Of a DNA stretch of 64,000 bases, positions 50,325 to 59,412 are shown one piece after another. Positions within the stretch are counted from its first letter, which is position 1. Each line of letters begins with the position of its first letter. Position numbers and translations under genes: made by a program. Under the pieces are notes generated by a model, which was not told the origin of the DNA, ran no database searches, and saw only the letters and a program-made list of their open reading frames with translations. Origin of the DNA: Arcobacter sp. (GTDB lineage: Bacteria > Acidobacteriota > Terriglobia > Bryobacterales > Bryobacteraceae); contig DYJN01000008.1 of NCBI GenBank assembly GCA_020723085.1, positions 1 through 64,000 of the forward strand, in the 5' to 3' direction.

Positions 50325-52658
50325 TTAGCCGGCCCGCGACAGGGCTTCCTGGATCCTCTGCGCGTCTTCCTTCGACGGATTGAGCGATAGCGCCGTATGC
50401 AGGCTCTGCCTTGCGGCGGTGCGGTCTCCTTTTTGCAAGAGAGCGAGTCCGAGGTGGTAGTGGAACAGCGGATTGCGCGGCTGTTTGGCGATGAGCGGCT
50501 TCAGCAGCGAGATGGCCGTGTCGTTGAGGTTTTTCCGGATATACACCCACGCCAGCGTGTCCACGACGTCGAGGCTCGTGGGGGCGCGCTGTTGGGCGCG
50601 CTGCGCATAGGTGAGCGCAGCGTCGAGATCCTTGCCCATGTCGGCGTACCGGTAGGCCAGGTTATTGAGGGCAATCAGATGGTTGGGATCCTGCTTCAGG
50701 ATCCATTCGTACAGAGGAACGGCGGAGCGCCAGTCGCCCAGAGCTTCATGAGTGAGGGCCAGTTGCAGGGCGAGCCCCGGATACGCGGCGTTGCGGGCGT
50801 ATGCCTGTTTCAGCAGATTGAGAGAAGCGTTGATCTGCCCCTTGCGCCGCAGGACTTCGCTCAGGCGCATGGTGATGTCGATGTTGTCCGGATCCAGAGC
50901 CGCCAGGGCGCGGAACTGCTGTTCCGCCGTGTCGAGCTGATTCACTCTCATGGCGGTGTTGGCCACCGCCAGCTTCAGTCCCGGCAGGCCCGGGTCTTTC
51001 CGGTACGCATCCTGCACAAGCCGCATGGCGTCGGCCTGCCGGTTGGTGCGCAGCATGACCTCGGCGATGGCGAACAGCAGCCGCAGGTCGTTGGGGAACC
51101 GCTGTTGCAGGGCGCGGAACTGCTGCTCGGCCTCCTGGTAGCGCCGCTCGACGAAATTGACAATGGCCAGCTGGTACTTCAGGTCGGGGTTGTCAGGCGT
51201 GTCCTTCAGATAGCTGTTGATGTCGATGCGCGCCTGATTTGTGTTGCCGCCGGCCATCAACCCGTTGACGCGCATGATTCGCGCGGCAAGGTTGCCGGGA
51301 TCGTAGGCGAGAACCTCGTCGGCGGAGGAGACCGCCTTGCCGGCATCCCCCTTGGCCAGCGCGATCTGGGCCAGCCCGAGATGGGCCGCGGTGAGATATT
51401 TGGACACCTTGACGGCTTCCGAGTACTGCGTGCGCGCTGCGTCGAGCTCGCCCCTGGAATGGTAGGCCCGGCCCAGGTTGTAGCGGATGACCGCGTTGTT
51501 GGGCTCCTTGGAAATCAGCTGCTGAAGATCCTTCACCGCCGCGTCGAATTGTTCCTTTGTGCCGAAATTCAGCCACAGGGACGCGCGCATCGAGATGGCG
51601 CCGTTGTTGGAAGGATCTTCCCGGACGGCGGTTTCCGCCAGCCGTATGGCCTCTTCCCGCTTCTGAAGAGACAGAAGAGCAGGGATCATTTTCAGCCGGA
51701 ATTCCGTCTTTTGGGCAGGGAATTTCCGGACTCCGGAGGCGTATGTGTCGTAGGCCTTCCCGGGTTCGCGGAGCCGGAGGTACGTGTCGCCGGCGCGCTT
51801 CAGCAGCGAGGCGCCGGTGTCGGCGCCGGAGGCGATTGCGGCCAAAATGCGCAGGGCCTCTTCCTTGCGCTGGGTGGCGAAGAGAAACTCGGCGCGGTCC
51901 ACCTTGTAGGCGGGGATCCCAGGGTTGGACTGAACGAGCCTCTCGACGACCGCGTCGGCGTCCTTCAGGCGGTTTTGCTGCATGTAGAGGCGGCTGAGGA
52001 ACCAGTAAGCGCCGGCAACCCCAGGCGAATCCTGGATGATTTCTTTCGCGTATTTTTCGGCTTCCTCCAACTGGCCCACCTGAGCCATCGTCTGCACCAT
52101 CGCCAGCCTCAGCTCCGGCTGCTTCGGCTTGACCGCGTCCGCCTTCTTGAAAAACTCGATGGCGCGGAACAGGTGTTCCTGAGTCTTGTCCGTCGTGTCG
52201 GCGAGGTTGAGGAAAGCCCGCAGCCGGAGAGCCTGGAAGGAGTTGGGATTCTTCGATGCCAGTTGTGACGCCAGGTCTTCCACTTCGCGCAGGAACTGCG
52301 GGTCTTTCTTGGGCGAAAGGACATAAGCCGCCAGGTAAATGTCGGCCAGCTTGCCGGCAGGTTCCTCAGGGTCGGAGTACAGTTCGACGGCGCGCCGGTA
52401 GGCTGCCACAGCCTGCGCGGGCATGCCGCGCCGCATTTCCGCGTCGCCCAGCCGCAGGTAAGCCTCGCCGAAGCGCGCATCGCGCTTCAGGGCGTTGCGG
52501 TACATGATGATGGCCTCTTTGAACTTGCCCTGCTGCGCGTAACGGTTTCCGTTTTCCAGATACCGCCGCTTGGCTTTCTCCGGATCCCGGCCGCAGGATG
52601 CGGCAAACAGGAGCGCGGCGGACAACAGCATTGCCCACGCTCTGCTTCGTCTCATCAT
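50325..52658 (-). CDS. TPR-repeat lipoprotein resembling PrsT
   Basis: A 777-residue predicted lipoprotein. The signal 'RRSRAWAMLLSAALLFAASC' gives Cys22 as the lipidated residue. The rest is about 17-20 TPR units ('AEAYLRLGDAEMRRGMPAQAVAAYRRAVEL' type), running to the C-terminus with hallmarks such as 'WYRNALKRD', 'YNLGRAYHSRGELDAA' and 'LNNLAYRYADMGKDLDAAL'. Such large TPR lipoproteins (PrsT-like) occur with exosortase/EPS export systems and could scaffold polysaccharide or protein export. ATG at 52658 chosen; GGAGG lies ~12 nt upstream on the coding strand. Confidence 0.78.
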   Translation of the reverse strand: MMRRSRAWAMLLSAALLFAASCGRDPEKAKRRYLENGNRYAQQGKFKEAIIMYRNALKRDARFGEAYLRLGDAEMRRGMPAQAVAAYRRAVELYSDPEEPAGKLADIYLAAYVLSPKKDPQFLREVEDLASQLASKNPNSFQALRLRAFLNLADTTDKTQEHLFRAIEFFKKADAVKPKQPELRLAMVQTMAQVGQLEEAEKYAKEIIQDSPGVAGAYWFLSRLYMQQNRLKDADAVVERLVQSNPGIPAYKVDRAEFLFATQRKEEALRILAAIASGADTGASLLKRAGDTYLRLREPGKAYDTYASGVRKFPAQKTEFRLKMIPALLSLQKREEAIRLAETAVREDPSNNGAISMRASLWLNFGTKEQFDAAVKDLQQLISKEPNNAVIRYNLGRAYHSRGELDAARTQYSEAVKVSKYLTAAHLGLAQIALAKGDAGKAVSSADEVLAYDPGNLAARIMRVNGLMAGGNTNQARIDINSYLKDTPDNPDLKYQLAIVNFVERRYQEAEQQFRALQQRFPNDLRLLFAIAEVMLRTNRQADAMRLVQDAYRKDPGLPGLKLAVANTAMRVNQLDTAEQQFRALAALDPDNIDITMRLSEVLRRKGQINASLNLLKQAYARNAAYPGLALQLALTHEALGDWRSAVPLYEWILKQDPNHLIALNNLAYRYADMGKDLDAALTYAQRAQQRAPTSLDVVDTLAWVYIRKNLNDTAISLLKPLIAKQPRNPLFHYHLGLALLQKGDRTAARQSLHTALSLNPSKEDAQRIQEALSRAG

Positions 52659-52780
52659 CGTTCGTCTTTCCTCCATGCAGCCGGCGGCTGAAAGGCCCGC
52701 TGTCCTGTTCTTTATGAGCATAACCCGGAATGGCTTGCCGGACGAGTCCGCCTGTTACCGGCGCTTTGCGGGAGAGAGCT

Positions 52781-53176
52781 TCAGAGAAGCGCCGCGTCCA
52801 GTTTCTGCGGCTCCTCCTCCGCCGCCTCCGGCACGGGCGCTGGGCGGGCCGCCGCGGGACCGGCGCCGAGGAACTCCAGCAGGGCTTCCGGCCTGCCGTC
52901 GAACAGCGAGTCGGTCAGCTCGCGCACGGCCAGGGAGCGGATCTCCTGTTCGGACACGGACGGCTTGTAGAGAAAAGACCGCCCGGCTTTCCGCCGCGTG
53001 AGAACGCCCTTGCGCGTCAGGCGCTCCAGCATGGTCATCACGGTCGTATAGGCCAGCGGCCGCTGCGGGACCAGCCAGTCGCGCACGGCCTGAACGTTGG
53101 CCTCGCCGAGCCTCCACAGCGCCGTCAGGCAGCGGAGCTCCAGAGGCGGCGGAATGGCTCGGGCCGTTCGCGGCAT
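52781..53176 (-). CDS. BlaI/MecI/CopY-family winged-helix repressor
   Basis: A 131-residue repressor. 'LRCLTALWRLGEANVQAVRDWL' in part and 'AYTTVMTMLERLTRKGVLTRRKAGRSFLY' in pieces form the winged helix; 'SVSEQEIRSLAVRELTDSLFDG' is the dimerisation arm, and 'EALLEFLG' follows as in BlaI. The C-terminal ~25 residues are Ala/Pro/Glu-rich and extra. In other bacteria these repress beta-lactamase or copper genes and are cleaved or induced by a BlaR1-type sensor, but none is adjacent here. It starts 2 nt after the YhaM-like stop, at the end of the hldC-mfd-surA-yhaM run. Confidence 0.78.
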   Translation of the reverse strand: MPRTARAIPPPLELRCLTALWRLGEANVQAVRDWLVPQRPLAYTTVMTMLERLTRKGVLTRRKAGRSFLYKPSVSEQEIRSLAVRELTDSLFDGRPEALLEFLGAGPAAARPAPVPEAAEEEPQKLDAALL

Positions 53177-53178
53177 GG

Positions 53179-54234
53179 CTACTGCCCCTTCCCGCCCTGC
53201 AGCGCCGAAGACAGCGCCTGGGCGAACGGCGAGGATTTCCGCGTTGGCGCGGGTGCCGCCGGCCGCGGCTGCGGCGCGGGCTGCTGAAGGTACTTCTCGC
53301 GATCCAGAAGACTGCGCTCCAATGCCGCATTGTAGCCCGTCCAGATGCTGCCGGTGCTCTTCTCGCGCTCCAGCGAGGTCTGGATGGCGGCCATCTTCGA
53401 GTCGGTGAGGTCGATCAGGTGCAGCAGCATCGCCTCGGCGAAGCACGGCAGCTTGGGGCTGCCGAACTCGAGCTGTCCGTGGTGGCTGAGAATCAGGTGC
53501 TCGAGCAGGTTCCGCAGCTTCGGCGGAAAGTCCGGCGGCAGGTGATCGGCGACGATGCGCAGTCCGATCTGAATGTGGCCGACCAGGCCGCCTTCCGCCG
53601 TATACGAGAAGCTGCGGCTGTAGTCCAGCTCCCGGATCTTGCCGATGTCATGCAACAGCACGCCCGCCAGCAGCAGGTCCCGGTCGATGCCGGGATAGTG
53701 CGAGGCGAGGAAGCGCGCCAGCGCGCACATGCTCAGCACATGTTCCAGCAGCCCGCCGATCCAGGCGTGATGGATGCCCTTGGCAGCGGGCGCGCGGCGG
53801 TAAGCGTCCGCAATCCCGCGGTCATCGAAAATGGCTTGCAGCAGCGCCTTCAGATGCGGATCGGCGATGGAGGCGAGGATCTCCTCCAGCTCCTGCCACA
53901 TCTCGTCCGGGTCGCGGCGGGAGACGGGGAGGAAGTCGCCGATGTCCACGTCGGCATCGGAGATCCGCTGCAAAGAATGGACTGTGAGCTGCGTCTTGCC
54001 CTGATAGAGGCTGGTCTGGCCGCGGACGCGGACGAAGTCGTCGCGGTCGAAGGTCTCCAGCACGTCGGCGACGTTGTCCCACATCTTGGCCTCGACCTCG
54101 CCGGAGCGGTCCATCAGCACCAGCGACAGATAGGGTTCGCCGGTCTTCTTCTGCCGGACATCCTTCGACTGCACGAGGAACACGCCCTGGACGGCTTGCC
54201 CCGGGGCGAGGTCGCTGCACATGGGGGATTTCAT
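53179..54234 (-). CDS. YhaM-like 3'-5' exoribonuclease (OB + HD)
   Basis: A 351-residue protein. Residues ~10-95 form an OB-fold nucleic-acid-binding domain ('GVFLVQSKDVRQKKTGEPYLSLVLMDRSGEVEAKMWDN' in pieces). Residues ~150-300 hold an HD metal-dependent hydrolase domain: 'IHHAWIGGLLEHVLSM', 'LLLAGVLLHDIGKIREL' (the HD pair) and 'HLILSHHGQLE'. This is the YhaM/CBF1 architecture, which trims RNA or single-stranded DNA 3' ends. The C-terminal 50 residues are Pro/Ala-rich and probably disordered. A TAAAAT hexamer lies 6 nt before the start but overlaps the surA stop. Confidence 0.85.
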   Translation of the reverse strand: MKSPMCSDLAPGQAVQGVFLVQSKDVRQKKTGEPYLSLVLMDRSGEVEAKMWDNVADVLETFDRDDFVRVRGQTSLYQGKTQLTVHSLQRISDADVDIGDFLPVSRRDPDEMWQELEEILASIADPHLKALLQAIFDDRGIADAYRRAPAAKGIHHAWIGGLLEHVLSMCALARFLASHYPGIDRDLLLAGVLLHDIGKIRELDYSRSFSYTAEGGLVGHIQIGLRIVADHLPPDFPPKLRNLLEHLILSHHGQLEFGSPKLPCFAEAMLLHLIDLTDSKMAAIQTSLEREKSTGSIWTGYNAALERSLLDREKYLQQPAPQPRPAAPAPTRKSSPFAQALSSALQGGKGQ

Positions 54235-54243
54235 GGAGAGATT

Positions 54244-55392
54244 TTACTTGCTGGAGGACTTGCTCGTGTCGGTGATCGAGGTGCCGGGAATGGGAAGGAA
54301 ATACAGCAGACGCTTCAGGCGCGCCTGAGCCGCCACTTCCTCCTTGGTCACAGTCTCGGCGCGCAGCAGAGCCGGGTCGTTCCAGTCGGTCTTCTGGCCC
54401 GGCACGGCGCCGGTGTCGACCCACGGCTGGCGGATCTCGATGAAAGAGTTCTTCCGCAATTCGCTCAGGTACTCGCGCACCTTCGGCATCATGATCTCCT
54501 GAGCCAGCTTGTCGCGGATCTCGCCCTCGACCTCGGAGAGTTCGGCCAGGCCCTCTTTCTGGTGGTCTTCGACGCGCAGGATCAGCCACCCCGCGGGCAC
54601 GCGGATGGGATCGGTGACATGGCCCTTTTCCTTGTCCCAGACAAGCGCCTCCAGTTGGGGGCTGAGGATGCCTTTCTCGAACGGATCCAGCAGTCCGCCC
54701 TGGCGCGCCGAGACGGCTTCGGAGAACTCGCGCACGAGCTCCGTAAAGCGCTCGCCCTTGCGCGCCCGTGCCACGATGTCGCGGGCTTTCTTTTCAGCCG
54801 CCGCCGCAGCCGCCGGGTCCATGCCCTGGGTGCTGACGAGGATCTCGCGCAGGATGACCCGCTCCTTGCGCGTGAAGGACTGCTTGTTCTTCTCGTAGTA
54901 CTCCTCGATCTGGCGCCGCGGGATGTTCACTTTGCTGTAAACCTCCTGTCCGACGACGCGCTGGCTGAGGAAATTGTTGCGGAGCTCGGCCCGGAAATCC
55001 TCATAGCTCATGCCCGTGTTCTCGCGGATCCAGGCCTGGAATTTCTCGGGATCGGCGATCTTGTTCTCCGACTGGATCTGCGCCAGGTACTTGGTGACCT
55101 CGCTGTCGACGTTAAGGTTGAGTTCCTTGCCGCGCTGGATGAACAGCAGGCTGTCAATCTTGTCCCGCAGCAGGTCCTTTTCGGCCTGCGCCAGGATCCC
55201 GGCCATCTGCGAAGCGGGCAGCTTGCGCTGCCGCAGGTTGGCCTCCAGCTCCTGCCGCGCGCGCGCCAGATCGGAACGCGTGATGATGTCGCCGTTTACT
55301 TTGGCGACAATCTGCTCGACGATCGCCTGCTGCCCCGGGCACAGAGAGACGGCGGCGACCGCGGCGCACAAGCCCAGCCGAAAAACGCTCAT
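54244..55392 (-). CDS. surA: SurA-like periplasmic peptidyl-prolyl isomerase
   Basis: A 382-residue exported chaperone. Signal 'SVFRLGLCAAVAAVSLCPGQQA'. An N-terminal SurA domain ('VEQIVAKVNGDIITRSDLARARQELEANL' in pieces) is followed by one parvulin/PPIC domain (~180-290; 'ILREILVSTQG', 'FTELVREFSEAVSARQGGLLDP' in part, 'GWLILRVEDHQ'), then a SurA-type C-terminal helix. SurA folds outer-membrane beta-barrel proteins. Only one PPIase domain is seen, against two in E. coli SurA. ATG at 55392 is preceded at once by GGAGGC, so initiation may be at the TTG at 55407. Mfd follows 43 nt upstream. Confidence 0.85.
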   Translation of the reverse strand: MSVFRLGLCAAVAAVSLCPGQQAIVEQIVAKVNGDIITRSDLARARQELEANLRQRKLPASQMAGILAQAEKDLLRDKIDSLLFIQRGKELNLNVDSEVTKYLAQIQSENKIADPEKFQAWIRENTGMSYEDFRAELRNNFLSQRVVGQEVYSKVNIPRRQIEEYYEKNKQSFTRKERVILREILVSTQGMDPAAAAAAEKKARDIVARARKGERFTELVREFSEAVSARQGGLLDPFEKGILSPQLEALVWDKEKGHVTDPIRVPAGWLILRVEDHQKEGLAELSEVEGEIRDKLAQEIMMPKVREYLSELRKNSFIEIRQPWVDTGAVPGQKTDWNDPALLRAETVTKEEVAAQARLKRLLYFLPIPGTSITDTSKSSSK

Positions 55393-55435
55393 GCCTCCAT
55401 TATCCAAAACGGCGCGGCGTCCGCTCCAGGCGCGT

Positions 55436-58400
55436 TCATCCGCGAAGGCTCTCCAGCAGCTGCCGCAGGAAGCCCAGCAGTCCGGCGGCGCCGTTCTGCG
55501 GCACGGGGACGCGCAGCACGCCAGCCGGCGTGAACTGGGCCTGCGGAGTGGAAGCCACCAGCTCCATCAGCCGGCGCGGCTCGATCGGAGCGCCAGGGTG
55601 GAACTTGATCAGCGCCGCGCCCGCGCGCCGGTCGATGGACTCGATGCCGCAGCGCGCGGCGAGAGACTTCAGTTGCGAGAATTCCACCAGCAGCCGGACC
55701 GGCTCCGGAGGCGGACCGTAGCGGTCGGCCAGCTCTTCGAGCAGCGGCGCGGCCTTGTCCGGCTCGCCCGCGTCTGCGATGCGCTTGTAGGCGCGCAGCC
55801 GCTGCTGCTCGTCGGCGATGTAGCCGAGCGGGATGCGGAGGTCGAGGCTGAGATTGAGCGCCGAATGCAGTTCGGGCAGCACGGTTTCGCCCCGCAACTC
55901 GCGGGCGGTCTCCTCGAGCAGCTTCACATAGGTTTCGTAGCCGACGCTGGCGATGTGGCCGTGCTGCTCGCCGCCCAGCAGGTTGCCCGCGCCGCGCAGT
56001 TCGAGGTCGAGCGCGGCGATCTTGAAGCCCGAGCCGAGATCGCTGAACTCCTTGAGCGCCGCCAGCCGCTTGCGCGCCACCTCGGTGAGTTCGCCGTCAT
56101 CAGGAACCAGGAGGTAGGCGTAAGCCCGGCGGTTGGAGCGCCCGACGCGGCCGCGCAGCTGGTACAGCTCGCTGAGGCCGTAGTTCTGCGCGTTCTCGAT
56201 GATCATCGTGTTGGCCAGCGGGATGTCGAGCCCGTTTTCGACGATCGTGGTGCAGACGAACACATCGGACTCGCGCCGCATGAAGCTCAGCAGCACGCGC
56301 TCCAGCTCCGCCTCGCTCATCTGCCCGTGTCCGACGGCGATACGGGCCTGAGGCGCCAGCTCCTGCAGCATGGCGGCGCGGGACCAGATGGAATCGACGC
56401 GGTTGTGGATGAAATAGACTTGGCCGCCGCGTCCGATCTCCTGTTCGATGGCGGCGCGGATCAGATCGGGATGGAAGCGTGCCACCACGGTCTGCACGGC
56501 GAGGCGGTCTTTCGGCGCCGTTTCGATCACGCTCATGTCGCGCAGTCCGAGCAGCGCCATGTGGAGCGTCCGAGGAATGGGGGTGGCCGACATGGTGAGC
56601 ACGTCCACGCTCTGCCGGATCTGCTTCAGCCTCTCCTTGTGGCGCACTCCGAACCGCTGCTCCTCATCGACAATGAGCAGGCCAAGGTCGGCGAACACCA
56701 CATCCTTTGACAGCAGCCGGTGGGTGCCGACAAGGATGTCCACTTTGCCGGCGGCCAGATCGGCCAGCACGGTTTTGATTTCGCGCGCCGTCCGGAAGCG
56801 GCTCAGCATCTCGACGCGCACGGGGAACGGCGCGAAGCGCTTCCTGAACGTTTCGAAGTGCTGGAGCGCGAGCACCGTGGTCGGGGCCAGCACCGCCACC
56901 TGCTTCCCATCGCCCAGCGCCTTGAAGGCGGCGCGCATGGCGACTTCCGTTTTGCCGAAGCCGACGTCGCCGCACAGCAGGCGGTCCATGGGGCTCGGCG
57001 ATTCCATGTCACGCTTGATTTCCGCCGCCGCCTGCAGTTGGTCGCGCGTGGGCGCGAACTCGAAGGCGTCCTCGAACTCGCTCTGCCAGGCTGAATCAGG
57101 CGAGAAGGCGAAACCCGCTGCCAGCTTGCGCGCGGCGTAGAGCTTCAGCAGCTCCCCGGCCATGTCGCGCATCTTCGCTTTGACGCGCGATTTTGTCCGC
57201 GCCCAGGTGACTCCGCCCAGCCTGTCGAGCGAGGGCGCGGCTTCGCCGGCGCCGCGGTACTTCTGGATGAGATCGAGCCGCGTCAGTGGCACATACAGCC
57301 GGTCTCCGCCCGCGTACTCGACCAGCATGAAATCCTCGGCGGCGCCGGACGTGACGATCTGCTTCAGCCCCGTGAAACGCCCGATGCCGTGCTGCGCGTG
57401 CACCACGTAATCGCCGGGCTTGAGGTCGAGCGTCTCCGGCGTGAACAGCGCCGCGTGCGAGCGGGCGCGCGCGGGTTGCACGTCGTAGGCGGCTTCGAAC
57501 AGATCCCGGCTGCCGACCAGCGCCAGCCGTTGCTCGGGCAGCCGCGCGCCGCGGGCGAGTTGCCCGCGCAGCAGATACACGCCGGCGCTCTCCACGGCCA
57601 TGAACGCCCGGCCGGCCAGATACGGGGAAGCGCCGCCGCCATCCTCCTCGCCGATCTGGAACGGCAGCGAGTACTCGCTGAACACGTCTGCCATGCGCTC
57701 CAGATCGCCGCTGGTGGGCGCGAAGAACGCCACCTGCCAGCCCTGCGAGACGAGTTCGCGCGCCTCGTCGACCGCGGCGCGCAGGTTGTTGCGAAAGGCG
57801 GTTCCGGGCTGCGAGCGGATCTCAACGCTCGCCGCCTCGGGCGGCAGCTCGGTCTCCAGAAGCAGTTCGCGGAGCTCGACCTCCCGCCGGGAAGGACGGT
57901 GCGCGGCAAGTTCGCCCCAGTGGAAGAAAAGCTGCTCCGGCGCGGCTGGCGCCTGCGGGGCCAGAGCATCGAGCTTTTTCCATAACCGTTCGGAGGCGGC
58001 GCGCAGCGATTCCGGCTCGTCATAGATCATAATTGCGCCCGGGAGGAAGTCCTCCAGCGAGGCGGAAGGATTTTCCGCCGCCAGCGCGGCGAATTCCCAG
58101 CCACCCTCCGGCTCCCCCCCTTCGTCCTGCCAGGCAGGAGAGCCGCCTGTCTGGAGCTGCCGCGGAATCTCTTCCAGAGGCAGGAGCGTGACTTCGGAAA
58201 CCGCCAGCACGGAGCGCTGCGTTTCCGGATCGAAGCGGCGCAGGCTTTCGATCGAGTCGCCGAAAAACTCGATTCGCACCGGGCGCTGCGCCTCTGCGGG
58301 AAACACGTCGAAGATGCCGCCGCGAATCGAAAACTCGCCTTCCATCTCCACGGGCTCCCGGCGCTGGTATCCGATGGAGAACAGATGCGCGGCCAGGTCT

Positions 58401-58891
58401 TCCATGGAGACCTCCTCGCCTTTGCGCAACGTGAGCGCCATCCGGCGGTAGGCGTCCGGGGGCCGCAAGCGCAGCAGCGCGCTGTCCAGCGGCGCCAGTA
58501 CGATGGACGCGCGGCCGCGGGCGAGGCGGCACAGGGCGGCGGCGCGCTGCTCCTTGACGTCGTTGTGCGGCGAAAGCCCCTGGCCGGGCAGCACGTCGTA
58601 AGCGGGCACGAGCAGCGGGCGAGGCGCCGCCGCGCCGTCGTCCAGAATGTCATGGAACGTGTCCAGCGCCTCCAGCCATGCCTCGGCATCGCGCGGCGAT
58701 TCCGTGATCACGAGCAACGGCTGCTCCAGCGCATGCCACAGCAGCGCCGTGTAGAGAGCCTTGGCCGGCGGCGTCAAGCCGCTGAGGTACACCCTCCCGG
58801 AGTCCCGCGTCGAGAGGAATCGCAGCAGCTTCTGGAAGGGCTGCGAGCGGGACAGCGATTGAAACAAATCGCGCACCGCCGGGTGCGTCAT
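55436..58891 (-). CDS. mfd: Transcription-repair coupling factor Mfd
   Basis: An 1151-residue SF2 DNA translocase that removes stalled RNA polymerase and recruits UvrA. Regions: UvrB-homologous N-terminus (~1-350); RNA-polymerase-interaction (CarD-like) domain at 'DYVVHAQHGIGRFTGLKQI' ~480; helicase motifs 'LLCGDVGFGKTEVAMRAAF' (Walker A), 'LLIVDEEQRFGVRHKERL' (DEEQ box), 'TMSATPIPRTLHMALLG', 'QLRGRVGRSNRRAYAYLL'; and the C-terminal TRCF domain. Its start overlaps the hldC-like stop (ATGA), an unusual coupling. Full length and well conserved. Confidence 0.95.
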   Translation of the reverse strand: MTHPAVRDLFQSLSRSQPFQKLLRFLSTRDSGRVYLSGLTPPAKALYTALLWHALEQPLLVITESPRDAEAWLEALDTFHDILDDGAAAPRPLLVPAYDVLPGQGLSPHNDVKEQRAAALCRLARGRASIVLAPLDSALLRLRPPDAYRRMALTLRKGEEVSMEDLAAHLFSIGYQRREPVEMEGEFSIRGGIFDVFPAEAQRPVRIEFFGDSIESLRRFDPETQRSVLAVSEVTLLPLEEIPRQLQTGGSPAWQDEGGEPEGGWEFAALAAENPSASLEDFLPGAIMIYDEPESLRAASERLWKKLDALAPQAPAAPEQLFFHWGELAAHRPSRREVELRELLLETELPPEAASVEIRSQPGTAFRNNLRAAVDEARELVSQGWQVAFFAPTSGDLERMADVFSEYSLPFQIGEEDGGGASPYLAGRAFMAVESAGVYLLRGQLARGARLPEQRLALVGSRDLFEAAYDVQPARARSHAALFTPETLDLKPGDYVVHAQHGIGRFTGLKQIVTSGAAEDFMLVEYAGGDRLYVPLTRLDLIQKYRGAGEAAPSLDRLGGVTWARTKSRVKAKMRDMAGELLKLYAARKLAAGFAFSPDSAWQSEFEDAFEFAPTRDQLQAAAEIKRDMESPSPMDRLLCGDVGFGKTEVAMRAAFKALGDGKQVAVLAPTTVLALQHFETFRKRFAPFPVRVEMLSRFRTAREIKTVLADLAAGKVDILVGTHRLLSKDVVFADLGLLIVDEEQRFGVRHKERLKQIRQSVDVLTMSATPIPRTLHMALLGLRDMSVIETAPKDRLAVQTVVARFHPDLIRAAIEQEIGRGGQVYFIHNRVDSIWSRAAMLQELAPQARIAVGHGQMSEAELERVLLSFMRRESDVFVCTTIVENGLDIPLANTMIIENAQNYGLSELYQLRGRVGRSNRRAYAYLLVPDDGELTEVARKRLAALKEFSDLGSGFKIAALDLELRGAGNLLGGEQHGHIASVGYETYVKLLEETARELRGETVLPELHSALNLSLDLRIPLGYIADEQQRLRAYKRIADAGEPDKAAPLLEELADRYGPPPEPVRLLVEFSQLKSLAARCGIESIDRRAGAALIKFHPGAPIEPRRLMELVASTPQAQFTPAGVLRVPVPQNGAAGLLGFLRQLLESLRG

Positions 58892-59367
58892 GGCGAACTC
58901 CGCCGCGCCAGGGCCTGTTCCACCGTCGCCGTTGTCGAGTAGCCGGCCTCGAGCGGAAGCAACACGACCCGGCCGCCCGCGGCCTCCACCTCCTCCCGCC
59001 CGGCCACAAAGTGGCTCCAGTCGCTCCCTTTGACCAGAACATCCGGCAGCAGCGCGGCGATCAGTTCGCGCGGCGTGTCCTCTTCGAACAGCGTCACCGC
59101 GTCGACTGCTTCCAGCGCGCAGGCGAGCGCGGCGCGCTCGAGACCGGGAATCACCGGCCGCGCAGGACCCTTCATGCGCCGCACGCTCGAGTCGCTGTTG
59201 AGAGCGAGCACCAGCACATCGCCGAGCGCGCGCGCCCGCTCCAGCGTGCGGATGTGGCCCGGGTGCAGGATGTCGTAACAGCCGTTGGTGAAGACCACCG
59301 TGAGCCCCTCGCTGCGCCAGCGCCGGCGCACGGCGAGCAGATCCGGCCGGTTCAGCAGGACTCCCAT
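58888..59367 (-). CDS. HldC/RfaE2-like nucleotidyltransferase
   Basis: A 159-residue cytidylyltransferase-family protein. 'VVFTNGCYDILHPGHIRTLERA' in part holds the HxGH nucleotide motif (His35-His38), 'VLALNSDSSVRRMKGPARPVI' in pieces is the RfaE2 signature, and 'VLVKGSDW' lies where KxGxDY is expected. This is the nucleotidyltransferase half of HldE, which adds AMP or CMP to heptose 1-phosphate. The kinase half is 9 kb away (47632-48621). Its stop overlaps the mfd start. A -10-like TACACT and a terminator hairpin separate it from the oxidoreductase gene. Start at 59367 chosen for the family N-terminus. Confidence 0.75.
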   Translation of the reverse strand: MGVLLNRPDLLAVRRRWRSEGLTVVFTNGCYDILHPGHIRTLERARALGDVLVLALNSDSSVRRMKGPARPVIPGLERAALACALEAVDAVTLFEEDTPRELIAALLPDVLVKGSDWSHFVAGREEVEAAGGRVVLLPLEAGYSTTATVEQALARRSSP

Positions 59368-59384
59368 CGAGAGTTTCTGATTCC

Positions 59385-59390
59385 AGTGTA
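59385..59390 (-). promoter_or_regulatory. -10-like TACACT before the hldC-like gene
   Basis: On the minus strand TACACT ends 17 nt before the start at 59367, just after the terminator hairpin. It may drive hldC-mfd. Confidence 0.35.
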
Positions 59391-59412
59391 GCGGGGCGCG
59401 CGGAGACGGCAA

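Noticed and set aside
53419-55533. 704-codon frame antisense to yhaM and surA
   Set aside because: Shadow frame in GC-rich DNA; both minus-strand genes have strong domain evidence.
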